A stretch of 32,659 nucleotides of DNA from SIAJ01 sp036266155 (GTDB lineage Bacteria; Planctomycetota; Planctomycetia; Gemmatales; Gemmataceae). Location of the stretch: assembly GCA_036266155.1 (NCBI GenBank), contig DATANR010000154.1, forward strand, positions 1 to 32,659, written 5' to 3'. The notes beneath the pieces are model-generated. The model saw only the letters and a list, made by a program, of their open reading frames with translations. It was not told where the DNA came from and did not search any database. The position numbers and the translations under genes were made by a program. Below, piece after piece: positions 1 through 7,662 of the stretch. The stretch's first letter is position 1, and each line of letters opens with the position of its first letter.

Positions 1-58
1 AGCGGCGTAAGCCGCCCGATAATGACAGCATCGGGAGGCTTACGCCGCTCCGCTCGCC
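1..58. repeat. GTAA-hairpin palindromic repeat, copy 1 (left end cut by window)
   Basis: Two inverted arms. Arm one contains GCGGC-GTAA-GCCGC at 2-15 followed by CCGATAATG. Arm two, 30-58, is its reverse complement and ends CGCTCCGCTCGCC. Its last base is 58 and the TGA of the neighbouring minus-strand gene occupies 59-61, so the element abuts the stop codon. Arm two carries one mismatch in its small stem (GAGGC instead of GCGGC). Related copies lie at 5358-5485, 7592-7662 and 13215-13296. The expected outer bases of the left arm fall outside the window. Confidence 0.85.
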
Positions 59-502
59 TCAATCTTTCTTCACTCGCTTGAGCACGTACATCGTGATCTG
101 CGAACCCTCCGTCGATTCGAACTTGGTCGGCCGCTCGGCCCCTTGTTGACGGGTGCCGCAGATCGTCAGCGTGTCTTTTTCAATCTTGAAGATGCCGACG
201 AGCCGCAGCGTGTTGGCGGCCTTGGAATTGCTGACGAGATCGACGCTCGGCGGGTTGGTTTTCTGGTCCATCGTGAAGCCGCGATTGGTGGTGGCGCCGA
301 TCACTTGGCCATCGCGATGGATCAGCCATTTGCCGTCCGTCGTGAACGTGTAGATGAGGCCCGGCGTCGTGTTCGACAGCATGCCGTTGGTAGTGAGCGA
401 TTCGACCTCCCACTCGCCGACGATCGTTGGCAGGGTCTTTGGGGGGTCCTTGAGGTTCGGGGCCGCGACGGCGAGCGTGAGGCCGAAGAGCATTGTGTTC
501 AT
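59..502 (-). CDS. Small secreted TIGR03067-like protein
   Basis: A 147-residue protein with a short hydrophobic N-terminus (MNTMLFGLTLAVAAP) that looks like a Sec signal, then the pattern TIVGEWEVESLTTNG, a central YTFTTDGKWLIHRDG strand pair and a C-terminal MYVLKRVKKD. This is the layout of the planctomycete TIGR03067 family: a small lipocalin-like beta domain of unknown function, probably outside the cytoplasm. The start at 502 is chosen because it gives the signal peptide. A longer frame to 568 would run through the end of the upstream gene. That gene stops at 508, five bases before this start, so the two are probably translationally coupled. It is a diverged paralogue of that neighbour (both have IVGEW near the start and YVxKRVK at the end). 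Confidence 0.8.
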   Translation of the reverse strand: MNTMLFGLTLAVAAPNLKDPPKTLPTIVGEWEVESLTTNGMLSNTTPGLIYTFTTDGKWLIHRDGQVIGATTNRGFTMDQKTNPPSVDLVSNSKAANTLRLVGIFKIEKDTLTICGTRQQGAERPTKFESTEGSQITMYVLKRVKKD

Positions 503-507
503 AGGGA

Positions 508-930
508 TCACTCTTTCGGCTTCACTCGCTTCATGACATACAGCGTCGACTGCGAACCCATTGGACACTCAAAATTCATCGGCCGCGGTGACTTCTGCCA
601 GCCGACGTTCAGCGTGAGCGTGTCGCCTTCGATCTTATAGCGACATGGATAGCCTTGATCGATCGGCTTGTCGCCGTCCAAATCGATGGTGCCCGTCTTT
701 GAGTCAGTTGTATATCGACCCTCGGCCAGGATTTGGCCGCCCGGTCCGGTGATGAAGCGCTGGCCATCCGCATTGAATGTCCAACGGTTCGGGCGATCGC
801 CGGGCGGCGATGGCTGTCCGCCAACGGTGGCCTGCTCGATCACCCACTCGCCAACGATGGTCGGCGTCTTCTCCTTGTCCTTCAAGGCCGGAGCGCCGAT
901 GACAAAAGCGAGAATCAGCGTTACGTTCAC
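508..930 (-). CDS. Small secreted TIGR03067-like protein
   Basis: A 140-residue protein that begins at a GTG codon (930) with GGAG about ten bases upstream. The N-terminus, MNVTLILAFVIGAPALK, is hydrophobic and probably a signal peptide. TPTIVGEWVIEQATVGG, WTFNADGQRFITGPGGQ, YKIEGDTLTLNVGW and YVMKRVKPKE match the order of strands in TIGR03067 proteins. Function is unknown. It starts 13 bases after the stop of the amidohydrolase and ends five bases before the start of a second TIGR03067-like gene, so the three form a probable operon transcribed leftwards. The pair looks like a tandem duplication that has diverged strongly. Confidence 0.82.
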   Translation of the reverse strand: MNVTLILAFVIGAPALKDKEKTPTIVGEWVIEQATVGGQPSPPGDRPNRWTFNADGQRFITGPGGQILAEGRYTTDSKTGTIDLDGDKPIDQGYPCRYKIEGDTLTLNVGWQKSPRPMNFECPMGSQSTLYVMKRVKPKE

Positions 931-943
931 GGGCTACTCCGTT

Positions 944-2428
944 TCAACCTCCGACCGGCACCACCGGCGTCTCGTCGCCGACCCAAATCCAGCCGTACTG
1001 CGTGTTGCTCGGCCATGGGTCCTTGCCGTATTCCTGTCGCAGCATCGTCAGCTTGTCCGTCTTGATTGCCTTGCGCGCCTGCTCGACGTCGACACCGAAG
1101 ATCTTCGCGGCATTCAGGCCGAGGATGCCTTCCTTCACCTCGCGCGTCAGGTCGGGGTATTTGTGCTTCTCCATCAGTTTCTCAGGCATCTTGAGCCGAC
1201 GCAAGCGTTCAATTTGACTTTGCGGACTGCCGTTCCAGATGCTGTCGGTACCCCAGAGGATGTGATCGGCCCCGGCCGTCTGCATCATCTGGCCGAGCAT
1301 GTGGCAACATTTCTCGGGGCTCGATCCTGATAGCTGCGCGAAGGTGCTGCCCAGCTCGAAGTAGATGTTCTTGATCTTTGGGTTTTTCTTGAGAATGCGG
1401 AAGATGTCGCTGATCCAGGGGATTTCTTGCACGTCGTCAGTCGCTTTGTCGCGGACCTTTTCGCCGATGCCGGCGCCGGCCCAGAAGGTGCCGCGGAAGC
1501 CGGAGTGATAGACGATGAAGTTCAGGTCCGGCCAATCGAGGGCCGCCTTCTCGAGGTCGTGCGGCGTACAAGCCTTCTCGTTGAACGCACCGAGTGGCAG
1601 GCCCTTGTGAACGCAGCAATTCTTGATGCCGAGCTTCTTCGTCCGCTCCCAGAATGGATAGGCCACCTTCTCGTCGTCGAGGAACCACGCCTTCTCGCCC
1701 AACTCGGCGCCGGTGTACATTTTCCAGGCGTCGATCTTGAGTTCTTTCACTTGCCGTTCCATCTCGGGGAATTCCTTCTCGCCGAGGTTCGGCCGCAGCA
1801 GACCGTGCGAGAGTAATCGCCGCGAGCCGGCTAGGTCGTTGACGAACTTGCGCGTCGCGACCATCTGATCGGGCGGCAGCGGGTTCTTGTCCCAATCGCG
1901 CGACGGCACACCGCTGATGACCGCCATCACCGTGTCGGAATCGCCGAACAGTTCCTTGACATAGTGCACCCGATTGAGTTGATCGAGCGTGTCCTCGATC
2001 GTCTTGCCACGCCGCAGGAGCCGGAAGAAGTTGGCGACGCGTTTGCCATCCTCCGTGTCGTCGTACCACTTCTTCGAGACGTCGACGTGGTGCGTCTGAA
2101 TGTCAAAGATGAATTGATCCTTCGGCCACTTCTCCTCGAATGCTTCCGGCTCCTTCGCTTCGATTTTCGACACGTCGAAGAAGTCGCCGAAGACTTCGTT
2201 CATCGCGAGCAGGGCCGTCGCCATGCCGGCCTTGGTGCGCAGGAAGTGCCGGCGATCCATTCCCAGAGAGCGAGCGTTGTCGGCGCTCAGATCGCGGACG
2301 CGTTCCTCGACGGCTAACTGTTGCTCGCTCTGCGGCGGCGGAACGAATTCCTCATTGGAAGCGATCCGCGTTGGAATCGGTGAGCGCGCATCGGTCGTGG
2401 CGTCGAGATCACACTGGCGGATCCACAT
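944..2428 (-). CDS. Amidohydrolase-family (amidohydrolase_2-like) protein, probable Tat substrate
   Basis: A 494-residue protein. Residues 1-57 are polar. A twin-arginine-like segment, MDRRHFLRTKAG, begins at residue 57 and is followed by the hydrophobic MATALLAMNEVFG. The catalytic part looks like the PF04909 TIM-barrel family: a first-strand DIQTHHVDV motif (possible metal ligands), VYHSGF midway, and late GTDSIW with the expected aspartate. The family includes decarboxylases and hydrolases of small aromatic or lactone substrates; the substrate here cannot be told. The start at 2428 has GGAG about nine bases upstream. An internal start at the RR motif is possible, but the leader has no stops and ends in a plausible helix. 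First gene of a likely operon with two TIGR03067 genes. Confidence 0.8.
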   Translation of the reverse strand: MWIRQCDLDATTDARSPIPTRIASNEEFVPPPQSEQQLAVEERVRDLSADNARSLGMDRRHFLRTKAGMATALLAMNEVFGDFFDVSKIEAKEPEAFEEKWPKDQFIFDIQTHHVDVSKKWYDDTEDGKRVANFFRLLRRGKTIEDTLDQLNRVHYVKELFGDSDTVMAVISGVPSRDWDKNPLPPDQMVATRKFVNDLAGSRRLLSHGLLRPNLGEKEFPEMERQVKELKIDAWKMYTGAELGEKAWFLDDEKVAYPFWERTKKLGIKNCCVHKGLPLGAFNEKACTPHDLEKAALDWPDLNFIVYHSGFRGTFWAGAGIGEKVRDKATDDVQEIPWISDIFRILKKNPKIKNIYFELGSTFAQLSGSSPEKCCHMLGQMMQTAGADHILWGTDSIWNGSPQSQIERLRRLKMPEKLMEKHKYPDLTREVKEGILGLNAAKIFGVDVEQARKAIKTDKLTMLRQEYGKDPWPSNTQYGWIWVGDETPVVPVGG

Positions 2429-2488
2429 GGGGAAAGCTCCGGGGATGGATGTTTGCCTTTATACCCCGAATGTTTGCGTAATGTTCCA

Positions 2489-2518
2489 AAAGCCCAGGGA
2501 CGTACGTCCCTGGGCTTT
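2489..2518. repeat. Perfect 30-base palindrome between divergent genes
   Basis: The 15-base half-site AAAGCCCAGGGACGT is followed directly by its exact reverse complement, with no spacer. It lies between the starts of the divergent amidohydrolase (2428) and M16 peptidase (2591), so it is at two 5' ends and not at a 3' end. It could be an operator for a dimeric regulator, a cruciform-forming site or a dispersed repeat. The sequence alone does not decide. Confidence 0.8.
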
Positions 2519-2527
2519 CCCTTGCCG

Positions 2528-2555
2528 TTGCGCTGAAAAACCGCACTCTGATAAT
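2528..2555 (+). promoter_or_regulatory. Candidate sigma-70-type promoter of the M16 peptidase gene
   Basis: TTGCGC at 2528-2533 and GATAAT at 2550-2555 are separated by 16 bases. The start codon is 35 bases downstream of the -10 box, with GGAGGA at 2578-2583 as ribosome binding site. The 30-base palindrome ends ten bases upstream of the -35 box, where a regulator could act. The -35 match is weak. Confidence 0.35.
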
Positions 2556-2590
2556 CTCTCTCGAAAACAAGCCGTCCGGAGGACATCATC

Positions 2591-5350
2591 ATGTTGCACA
2601 GATATTGGCCCGCGTTACTCGTAGCGCTGGCGGTGGCGCCGTTGAGCGCCGCCGACGAGCCGATCACCAAGGTTGGCACGGTCGAGGGGATTACCGAATA
2701 CAAGCTGCCGAATGGGATGCGCGTCATCTTGTTGCCGGACGACTCGAAGCCGATCGTCACCATTAATTGCACCGTCTTCGTCGGCTCCCGGCACGAAGGC
2801 TACGGCGAGACCGGCATGGCCCACTTGCTCGAACACATGGTGTTCAAGGGCACGCCGACGTTTCCGAACGTGCCCAAGGCCCTCCGCGACCACGGGGCCG
2901 GCAACCGGTTCAACGGCACGACCTGGCTCGACCGCACGAACTACTACGAGACCATGCCCGCCGGCGACGAGAACTTGGAATTCGGCATCAAGCTGGAAGC
3001 CGATCGCCTGATCAACAGCTATGTCAAGCGCGAAGATCTGGTGTCCGAGATGACGGTTGTTCGCAACGAATTCGAGGCCAACGAAAACAGCCCGACCAGC
3101 ATCCTGAGCCAGCGCATGATTGCCGTCGCCTATGAGTGGCACAACTACGGCAAGTCAACCATCGGCAACCGGGCGGACATCGAGCGTGTGCCCATCGAGA
3201 GCTTGCAAGCCTTCTACAAGAAGTTCTACCAGCCGGATAATGCGATGATCGCCATCGCGGGTCAGTTCGACGAGAAGAAGGCGCTCGAGTACGTTGTCAA
3301 ATACTTCGGTTCGCTCAAGAAGCCGGACCGCAAGCTCGACCCGACTTATACGCAGGAACCGGCCCAGGATGGCGAGCGCGTGGTCACTCTGCGCCGCGTC
3401 GGTTCGGTGGGCGCGACCGGCGTCGTGTATCACATTCCCGCGGCCGCCCATGAGGAATACCCGGCCGCGGCCGTGCTCGAAGATTGCCTCACGAGCAATC
3501 CAGGCGGCCGGCTTTACAAGGCGCTCGTGGAGACCAAGATCGCTTCAAGCGTGACCGGCAATGCCCGCGGTTATCACGATCCGGGGATGATTGAGATCGT
3601 GGCTCGCGTCGAGGACGCCGGCAAAGTCGATGCGGCACGCGACGCCCTGGTCGCCGCGGTCGAGGGGCTGGCCGACAATCCCATCACCGAAGAGGAAGTC
3701 GCCAAGTCCAAGCGCCGCTTCCAGACGCACAACGAGGACCTGCTTGCCGCGAGCGACCAGTTCGCCATCGAGTTGACCGAGTGGGCGGGGGCCGGCGACT
3801 GGAGACTCTTCTTCCTCAATCGCGATCGCGTCGAGAAGGTGACGGCCGCGGACGTCAACAAGGCCGCCAAGAAATATCTGGTCCGCAACAACCGCACCGT
3901 CGGCGTCTACTATCCGAGCAAGCAGGCCGAACGTGCCGAGGTCCCCGAATCGCCGGACGTCGCCAAGACGCTCGCGGGCTACAAGGGCCGCGATACCGTG
4001 GCCGCCGGCGAGTCCTTTGACCCGACGCCGGCGAACATTGAAAAGCGCGTGACACGCGGCACGATGGGCTCGATCAAGACCGCGTTCCTGCCGAAGAAGA
4101 CGCGCGGCGGCATGGTCGAATTGGAGCTGAACTTGCGTTATGGCAACGAGGAATCGCTCAATGGACTGACGACCGCGGCCGACCTCATGCCCGAGATGCT
4201 CCTCCGCGGCTCAAAGTCGCACACCCGGCAAGAGATCCACGACGCATTCGACAAGCTCGGCGCTAATGTCACGTTCGGCGGCCAACCGGGACTGCTGGCA
4301 ATCAACATCAAGGTCAAGAAGGCGAGCCTGGATGCGACGTTGAAACTGGTTGCTGAAGTCCTGCGCGAGCCGATTTTCCCGGAGGCGGAATTCACCCTGT
4401 TGAAGAACGCCCGGACGGAACGCCTGGCGCAGGCGAAGACCGACCCGATCGGCCTGGCCGTTAACATGATGCAGCGGAAACTCCAGAATTATCCGAAGGA
4501 GAATATTCGGTATGTGCCGACGATCGAGGAGGCGATCGCACGCCTAAAGGCCGTGTCGCTCGATCAGGTGAAGTCGGTTTTCGAGAAGCAACTCAGCGCC
4601 GCGGCCGGCGAATTGGCGGCGGTTGGCGAGTTCAATCCGATGGAAGTTACGGCGGCGCTTGGCAAAGCGTTTGACGGCTGGAAGTCGTCGGTTGCCTACA
4701 AACGGATCGAACGGCCGGCCCAACCGCTCCAACAGGGCGAAACCATCAAGATCGAGACGCCGGACAAGGCGAATGCGATCTATTTCGCCGGCCTCACCTA
4801 TCCGATGACGGATGCGGACGCGGATTATCCGGCGCTGCAAATTGGCAACTATTTGCTTGGCGAGGCCCCGCTGGCCAGCCGGCTCAGCAATCGCGTGCGC
4901 GGCACCGAGGGCCTCTCCTACGGGATCGGCTCACGCTACGTCGCCAATCCGATTGACAAGTCGGCCGCCTTTCAGTTGTTTGCGATCACCAACCCCATGA
5001 ACATAGGCAAGCTCGACACCATCATCGCCGAGGAAGTGACCAAGTTCCTCAAGGACGGCGTGAGCCTCGAAGAGTTGGACGGTAGCAAGAAGGCTTACTT
5101 GGATGCACGCAAAGTTGAGCGCTCGGAGGACGGCGCCCTGGCAGCAGAGTTGGCGAAGGGCCTGTTCATCGGTCGGACATTCCAGTTCGTCGCGGACCAG
5201 GAAAAGAAGTTGGAGACGGTCACGCCGGCGGACGTTTCCAAGGCCTTCGCCAAGGTCCTCGACCCGAAGAAGCTCGTCATCGTCGAGGCCGGCGACTTCG
5301 CGAAGAAAGTAGAACCGAAGAAGGAGGAGCCGAAGACGCCGAAGAAGTAA
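2591..5350 (+). CDS. Secreted M16 family zinc peptidase, two-domain
   Basis: A 919-residue protein with a signal peptide (about residues 1-21, ending APLSAAD) and two tandem M16 lobes. The first lobe holds the inverted zinc motif HLLEH at residues 78-82 and a downstream glutamate near residue 160 (VVRNEFE), as in pitrilysin and processing peptidases. The second lobe begins near residue 480 (GTMGSIKTAFLPKKTRGG) and has AADLMPEML where the zinc motif would be, so it is the non-catalytic partner. This is the normal design of single-chain M16 enzymes of about 900 residues. It probably degrades peptides in the periplasm-like space. GGAGGA lies eight bases before ATG. The C-terminus is lysine-rich (KKEEPKTPKK). 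The stop is seven bases from a palindromic repeat block. Confidence 0.93.
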   Translation: MLHRYWPALLVALAVAPLSAADEPITKVGTVEGITEYKLPNGMRVILLPDDSKPIVTINCTVFVGSRHEGYGETGMAHLLEHMVFKGTPTFPNVPKALRDHGAGNRFNGTTWLDRTNYYETMPAGDENLEFGIKLEADRLINSYVKREDLVSEMTVVRNEFEANENSPTSILSQRMIAVAYEWHNYGKSTIGNRADIERVPIESLQAFYKKFYQPDNAMIAIAGQFDEKKALEYVVKYFGSLKKPDRKLDPTYTQEPAQDGERVVTLRRVGSVGATGVVYHIPAAAHEEYPAAAVLEDCLTSNPGGRLYKALVETKIASSVTGNARGYHDPGMIEIVARVEDAGKVDAARDALVAAVEGLADNPITEEEVAKSKRRFQTHNEDLLAASDQFAIELTEWAGAGDWRLFFLNRDRVEKVTAADVNKAAKKYLVRNNRTVGVYYPSKQAERAEVPESPDVAKTLAGYKGRDTVAAGESFDPTPANIEKRVTRGTMGSIKTAFLPKKTRGGMVELELNLRYGNEESLNGLTTAADLMPEMLLRGSKSHTRQEIHDAFDKLGANVTFGGQPGLLAINIKVKKASLDATLKLVAEVLREPIFPEAEFTLLKNARTERLAQAKTDPIGLAVNMMQRKLQNYPKENIRYVPTIEEAIARLKAVSLDQVKSVFEKQLSAAAGELAAVGEFNPMEVTAALGKAFDGWKSSVAYKRIERPAQPLQQGETIKIETPDKANAIYFAGLTYPMTDADADYPALQIGNYLLGEAPLASRLSNRVRGTEGLSYGIGSRYVANPIDKSAAFQLFAITNPMNIGKLDTIIAEEVTKFLKDGVSLEELDGSKKAYLDARKVERSEDGALAAELAKGLFIGRTFQFVADQEKKLETVTPADVSKAFAKVLDPKKLVIVEAGDFAKKVEPKKEEPKTPKK

Positions 5351-5357
5351 GGTGTTT

Positions 5358-5485
5358 GGCGAGCGGAGCGGCGTAAGCCGCCCGATAATGTGGGTAAATA
5401 CACTATCGGGCGGCTTACGCCGCTTCGCTTGCCGGATGATGTACTTGCTCTACATTATCGGGCGGCTTACGCCGCTCCGCTCGCC
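5358..5485. repeat. GTAA-hairpin palindromic repeat, copy 2 (three arms)
   Basis: Three arms between two convergent genes. Arm A, 5358-5390, begins GGCGAGCGGAGC and contains GCGGC-GTAA-GCCGC. Arm B, 5404-5433, is inverted and slightly diverged (CGCTTCGCTTGCC). Arm C, 5453-5485, is inverted and matches arm A exactly in reverse complement. The 19 bases between B and C have no obvious structure. The block begins seven bases after the TAA of the M16 gene and ends four bases before the TAG of the 680-residue protein gene, so one element serves both 3' ends. Confidence 0.9.
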
Positions 5486-5489
5486 ACTG

Positions 5490-7532
5490 CTAATTGTCCT
5501 TGCCAAAGGTTTTCCCCGCCAGTGCCTTCTGCGTCGCGTTGAGCAAGCTCCAGCACTGCTTTTCGACGACCGCTCGGTATTGGTTGGTCACACCGACGAC
5601 GATTGAGGGCGTTCCGGTGCCAATCGCGCTCGGCGTCGCATCATCGAATGCCAATTCGTTGTGAATCAACTCGCGGATTCGTCGATCGTCCTCGGCCAAG
5701 TCCTTGAACTTCTTGACCTGCTCGTCAGTGAGCTTGAATTCATCGCGAAGAATGAGGAAATCGGTCACGGGGACATACGGCTTCGACGGCCCCACGCGGA
5801 AATCCGGTTCTGAGCGCGCGGGCGCGAAACGTTCCCGAATCGGGTCTTTCTCTCGCAGATAGTCATCCCAGGCGGCCCGCAATTCGCGTTTCGCTCCGAG
5901 CAAGCGCGTGTATTGAAGCTGTTGGTCGACTGTTAGCACGTCCAAAAAGCGCTCGCCCTCCGTCAAGCGCTTCAACTGCTTATCCGTCAGGTTCATGGCA
6001 ATGATCGCCGGCGGGTACGTGCACGCGGCCTCGCGACTGATCTTCGCCCGACGCTGCATCATCATCTCGTCGAACCGGGCGCGCTGTTCGGGAGTGAGAT
6101 TCTCGGCCAGAACTTTCGCCGTATAGATGTGCGCTTCCACTTCCTTTCCCGCGGCCACTCGACCTGCCGGCCGGCCATTCGGAAAATCGTACCAGGCCCG
6201 CGCGATGCTCCCGCTTTGCTTGTCGGTGAGTTTGAGAATTTTGCCCATGTCGTAGGTGTCGAGGTATTTGAGTTCCAGGTCAAATAGGCCGGGCTTCGGA
6301 ACTGGGATCGAGTCAGCGACAACATGCGCCGCTGCCGGAAGGTAATCGTCCATGATCAACGGCAGGGCGAATGGTTCACCAAAGAGCTTGTTGAACCTGG
6401 CGAGTTGCTCGTTGCCCAGCACTTCCGCGAGACGCTTTCCGCTCGTGATTTGTTGAAGTTGGTTCGGCGACAAATTGAGCGCGGCGATTGCCGGCGGGTA
6501 GGTGCAGACAGCCTCCGGGCTCACCTTCGCTCGGCGCTGCATCATGATCTGGTCGAACCGCGAGCGCTGCTCCTTGGTCAACTGTTTGTCAAACACCTTT
6601 TCCGTCTGCGCATGTACGATCTCCGCCCAACCGCTCGGAACCATTCCGCGCTGGAGTCCCAAGCCTCCGGTCGCAGCATCCCAGGCTTCCGCGACGGCCT
6701 TCATCTGTGCGTCGGAGAGTTTGAGTTCATTCCGCAGGGCCGGCGTCATGCAGTACAAGAGTTCCAGATCGTAGTAGCCGACCTTGGTCGCGGGATAACG
6801 GGCGGGCGTTGCCTGGGCTGGAGCAATCGGCTGTTTCTTCGCTTCAAGTGCCTTCGCTTCGACCGCCTTCGGTTCAATTTCCTTCGGCTCAACTACCTTC
6901 GCTTCAACGGGCAATGCCTGAATGAGCTTTCCTTCGAATGGCCGCCCCTTCAACTCCTTCAATCGCTCCCGCTGGGCCCGCGTCAGCATCTCCGTCATTT
7001 TCCCGAATGTGTCGTTGTTCGTGGCCTCGACGGCGGCTTTGATCTTCTCGAAGCGTTGGCCGGACGTGACGATCTTCGCGATCTCCTCGACGCGCAATGC
7101 TTGCAGACTGTGGACGTCCTCGATCTGATCCGGCTGCAACGCCAGATCACGCGCCGCCATCGCGAAGGCCGCATGTGGGCCGAATTCCTTTTCGCGGAGC
7201 TGGAAATGAATTTGAACCAGCCGCGTCCGTTGTGCTTTCGTCAGTGTCTTCGTCAAAAATGCCTCGGGCATGCCCGCACGGAACGCGCGCAAGGACTCGG
7301 CGGGAATGCGGACGAATGGAACTATGTCGATGGGTTGCTTCGAATTTGTGAGGTGGCGCGCAATTCCGTCGGCCGCGGACTTCTGCTCGGCCGTGAGTTC
7401 GATGTCCTTCTGTACTGCCGGTTCGGCGAGCAAGCGGAACACCGGCGGCACAGTCGGAGCCACTTGAATTGGCTTCGGTTCCGCGGCCGCGGTTCCTGTG
7501 ACAATCAGCAAGATCAGGAAGGGCGTGCGCAT
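5490..7532 (-). CDS. Large secreted protein with three tandem LTxxQ-type repeats
   Basis: A 680-residue protein not recognised as a named family. A signal peptide covers about residues 1-17 (MRTPFLILLIVTGTAAA). Three units of roughly 135-165 residues follow, at about 35-200, 252-388 and 416-548, with a partial fourth from about 588. Units two and three share MQRRAK(V/I)S and CTYPPAI and have the order DLEL, LxLxDxQ, LTxEQRxRFD(Q/E)MMQRR, CTYPPAI, LxxxQL. The repeated L(T/S)xxQ helices recall the LTxxQ motif of Spy/CpxP periplasmic proteins, but no homology is claimed. A Lys/Glu/Ala/Pro linker sits at about 210-245. Each repeated unit holds one cysteine in CTYPPAI. Probably a helical periplasmic or surface protein. 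Confidence 0.78.
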   Translation of the reverse strand: MRTPFLILLIVTGTAAAEPKPIQVAPTVPPVFRLLAEPAVQKDIELTAEQKSAADGIARHLTNSKQPIDIVPFVRIPAESLRAFRAGMPEAFLTKTLTKAQRTRLVQIHFQLREKEFGPHAAFAMAARDLALQPDQIEDVHSLQALRVEEIAKIVTSGQRFEKIKAAVEATNNDTFGKMTEMLTRAQRERLKELKGRPFEGKLIQALPVEAKVVEPKEIEPKAVEAKALEAKKQPIAPAQATPARYPATKVGYYDLELLYCMTPALRNELKLSDAQMKAVAEAWDAATGGLGLQRGMVPSGWAEIVHAQTEKVFDKQLTKEQRSRFDQIMMQRRAKVSPEAVCTYPPAIAALNLSPNQLQQITSGKRLAEVLGNEQLARFNKLFGEPFALPLIMDDYLPAAAHVVADSIPVPKPGLFDLELKYLDTYDMGKILKLTDKQSGSIARAWYDFPNGRPAGRVAAGKEVEAHIYTAKVLAENLTPEQRARFDEMMMQRRAKISREAACTYPPAIIAMNLTDKQLKRLTEGERFLDVLTVDQQLQYTRLLGAKRELRAAWDDYLREKDPIRERFAPARSEPDFRVGPSKPYVPVTDFLILRDEFKLTDEQVKKFKDLAEDDRRIRELIHNELAFDDATPSAIGTGTPSIVVGVTNQYRAVVEKQCWSLLNATQKALAGKTFGKDN

Positions 7533-7591
7533 GACGTTCCCTTGGATGCGGCATGCACAAATAGTAATCCAGTTTTCTTTGCGAATGCAAG

Positions 7592-7662
7592 GGCGAGCGG
7601 AGCACCGTAAGTAAGGTGCCCGATAATGACAGAATCGGGCGGCTTACGCCGCTCCGCTCGCC
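7592..7662. repeat. GTAA-hairpin palindromic repeat, copy 3 (compensatory variant)
   Basis: Outer ends are GGCGAGCGGAGC and GCTCCGCTCGCC as in the other copies. The left arm has GCACC (7602-7606), loop GTAAGTAA, and GGTGC (7615-7619) instead of GCGGC-GTAA-GCCGC. Both sides of the small stem changed so that pairing is kept. The right arm, 7633-7662, is the standard form. The block ends immediately before the TAA (7663-7665) of the minus-strand DUF885 gene. Confidence 0.88.

Noticed and set aside
2489..2518. Reading the 30-base palindrome as a transcription terminator
   Set aside because: Both flanking genes point away from it, so it is at 5' ends and no transcript is known to end there.
6324..7610. 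428-residue plus-strand frame opposite the secreted repeat protein
   Set aside because: It is rich in Arg and Leu, runs through the signal-peptide region of the real gene into a repeat, and has no recognisable domain.
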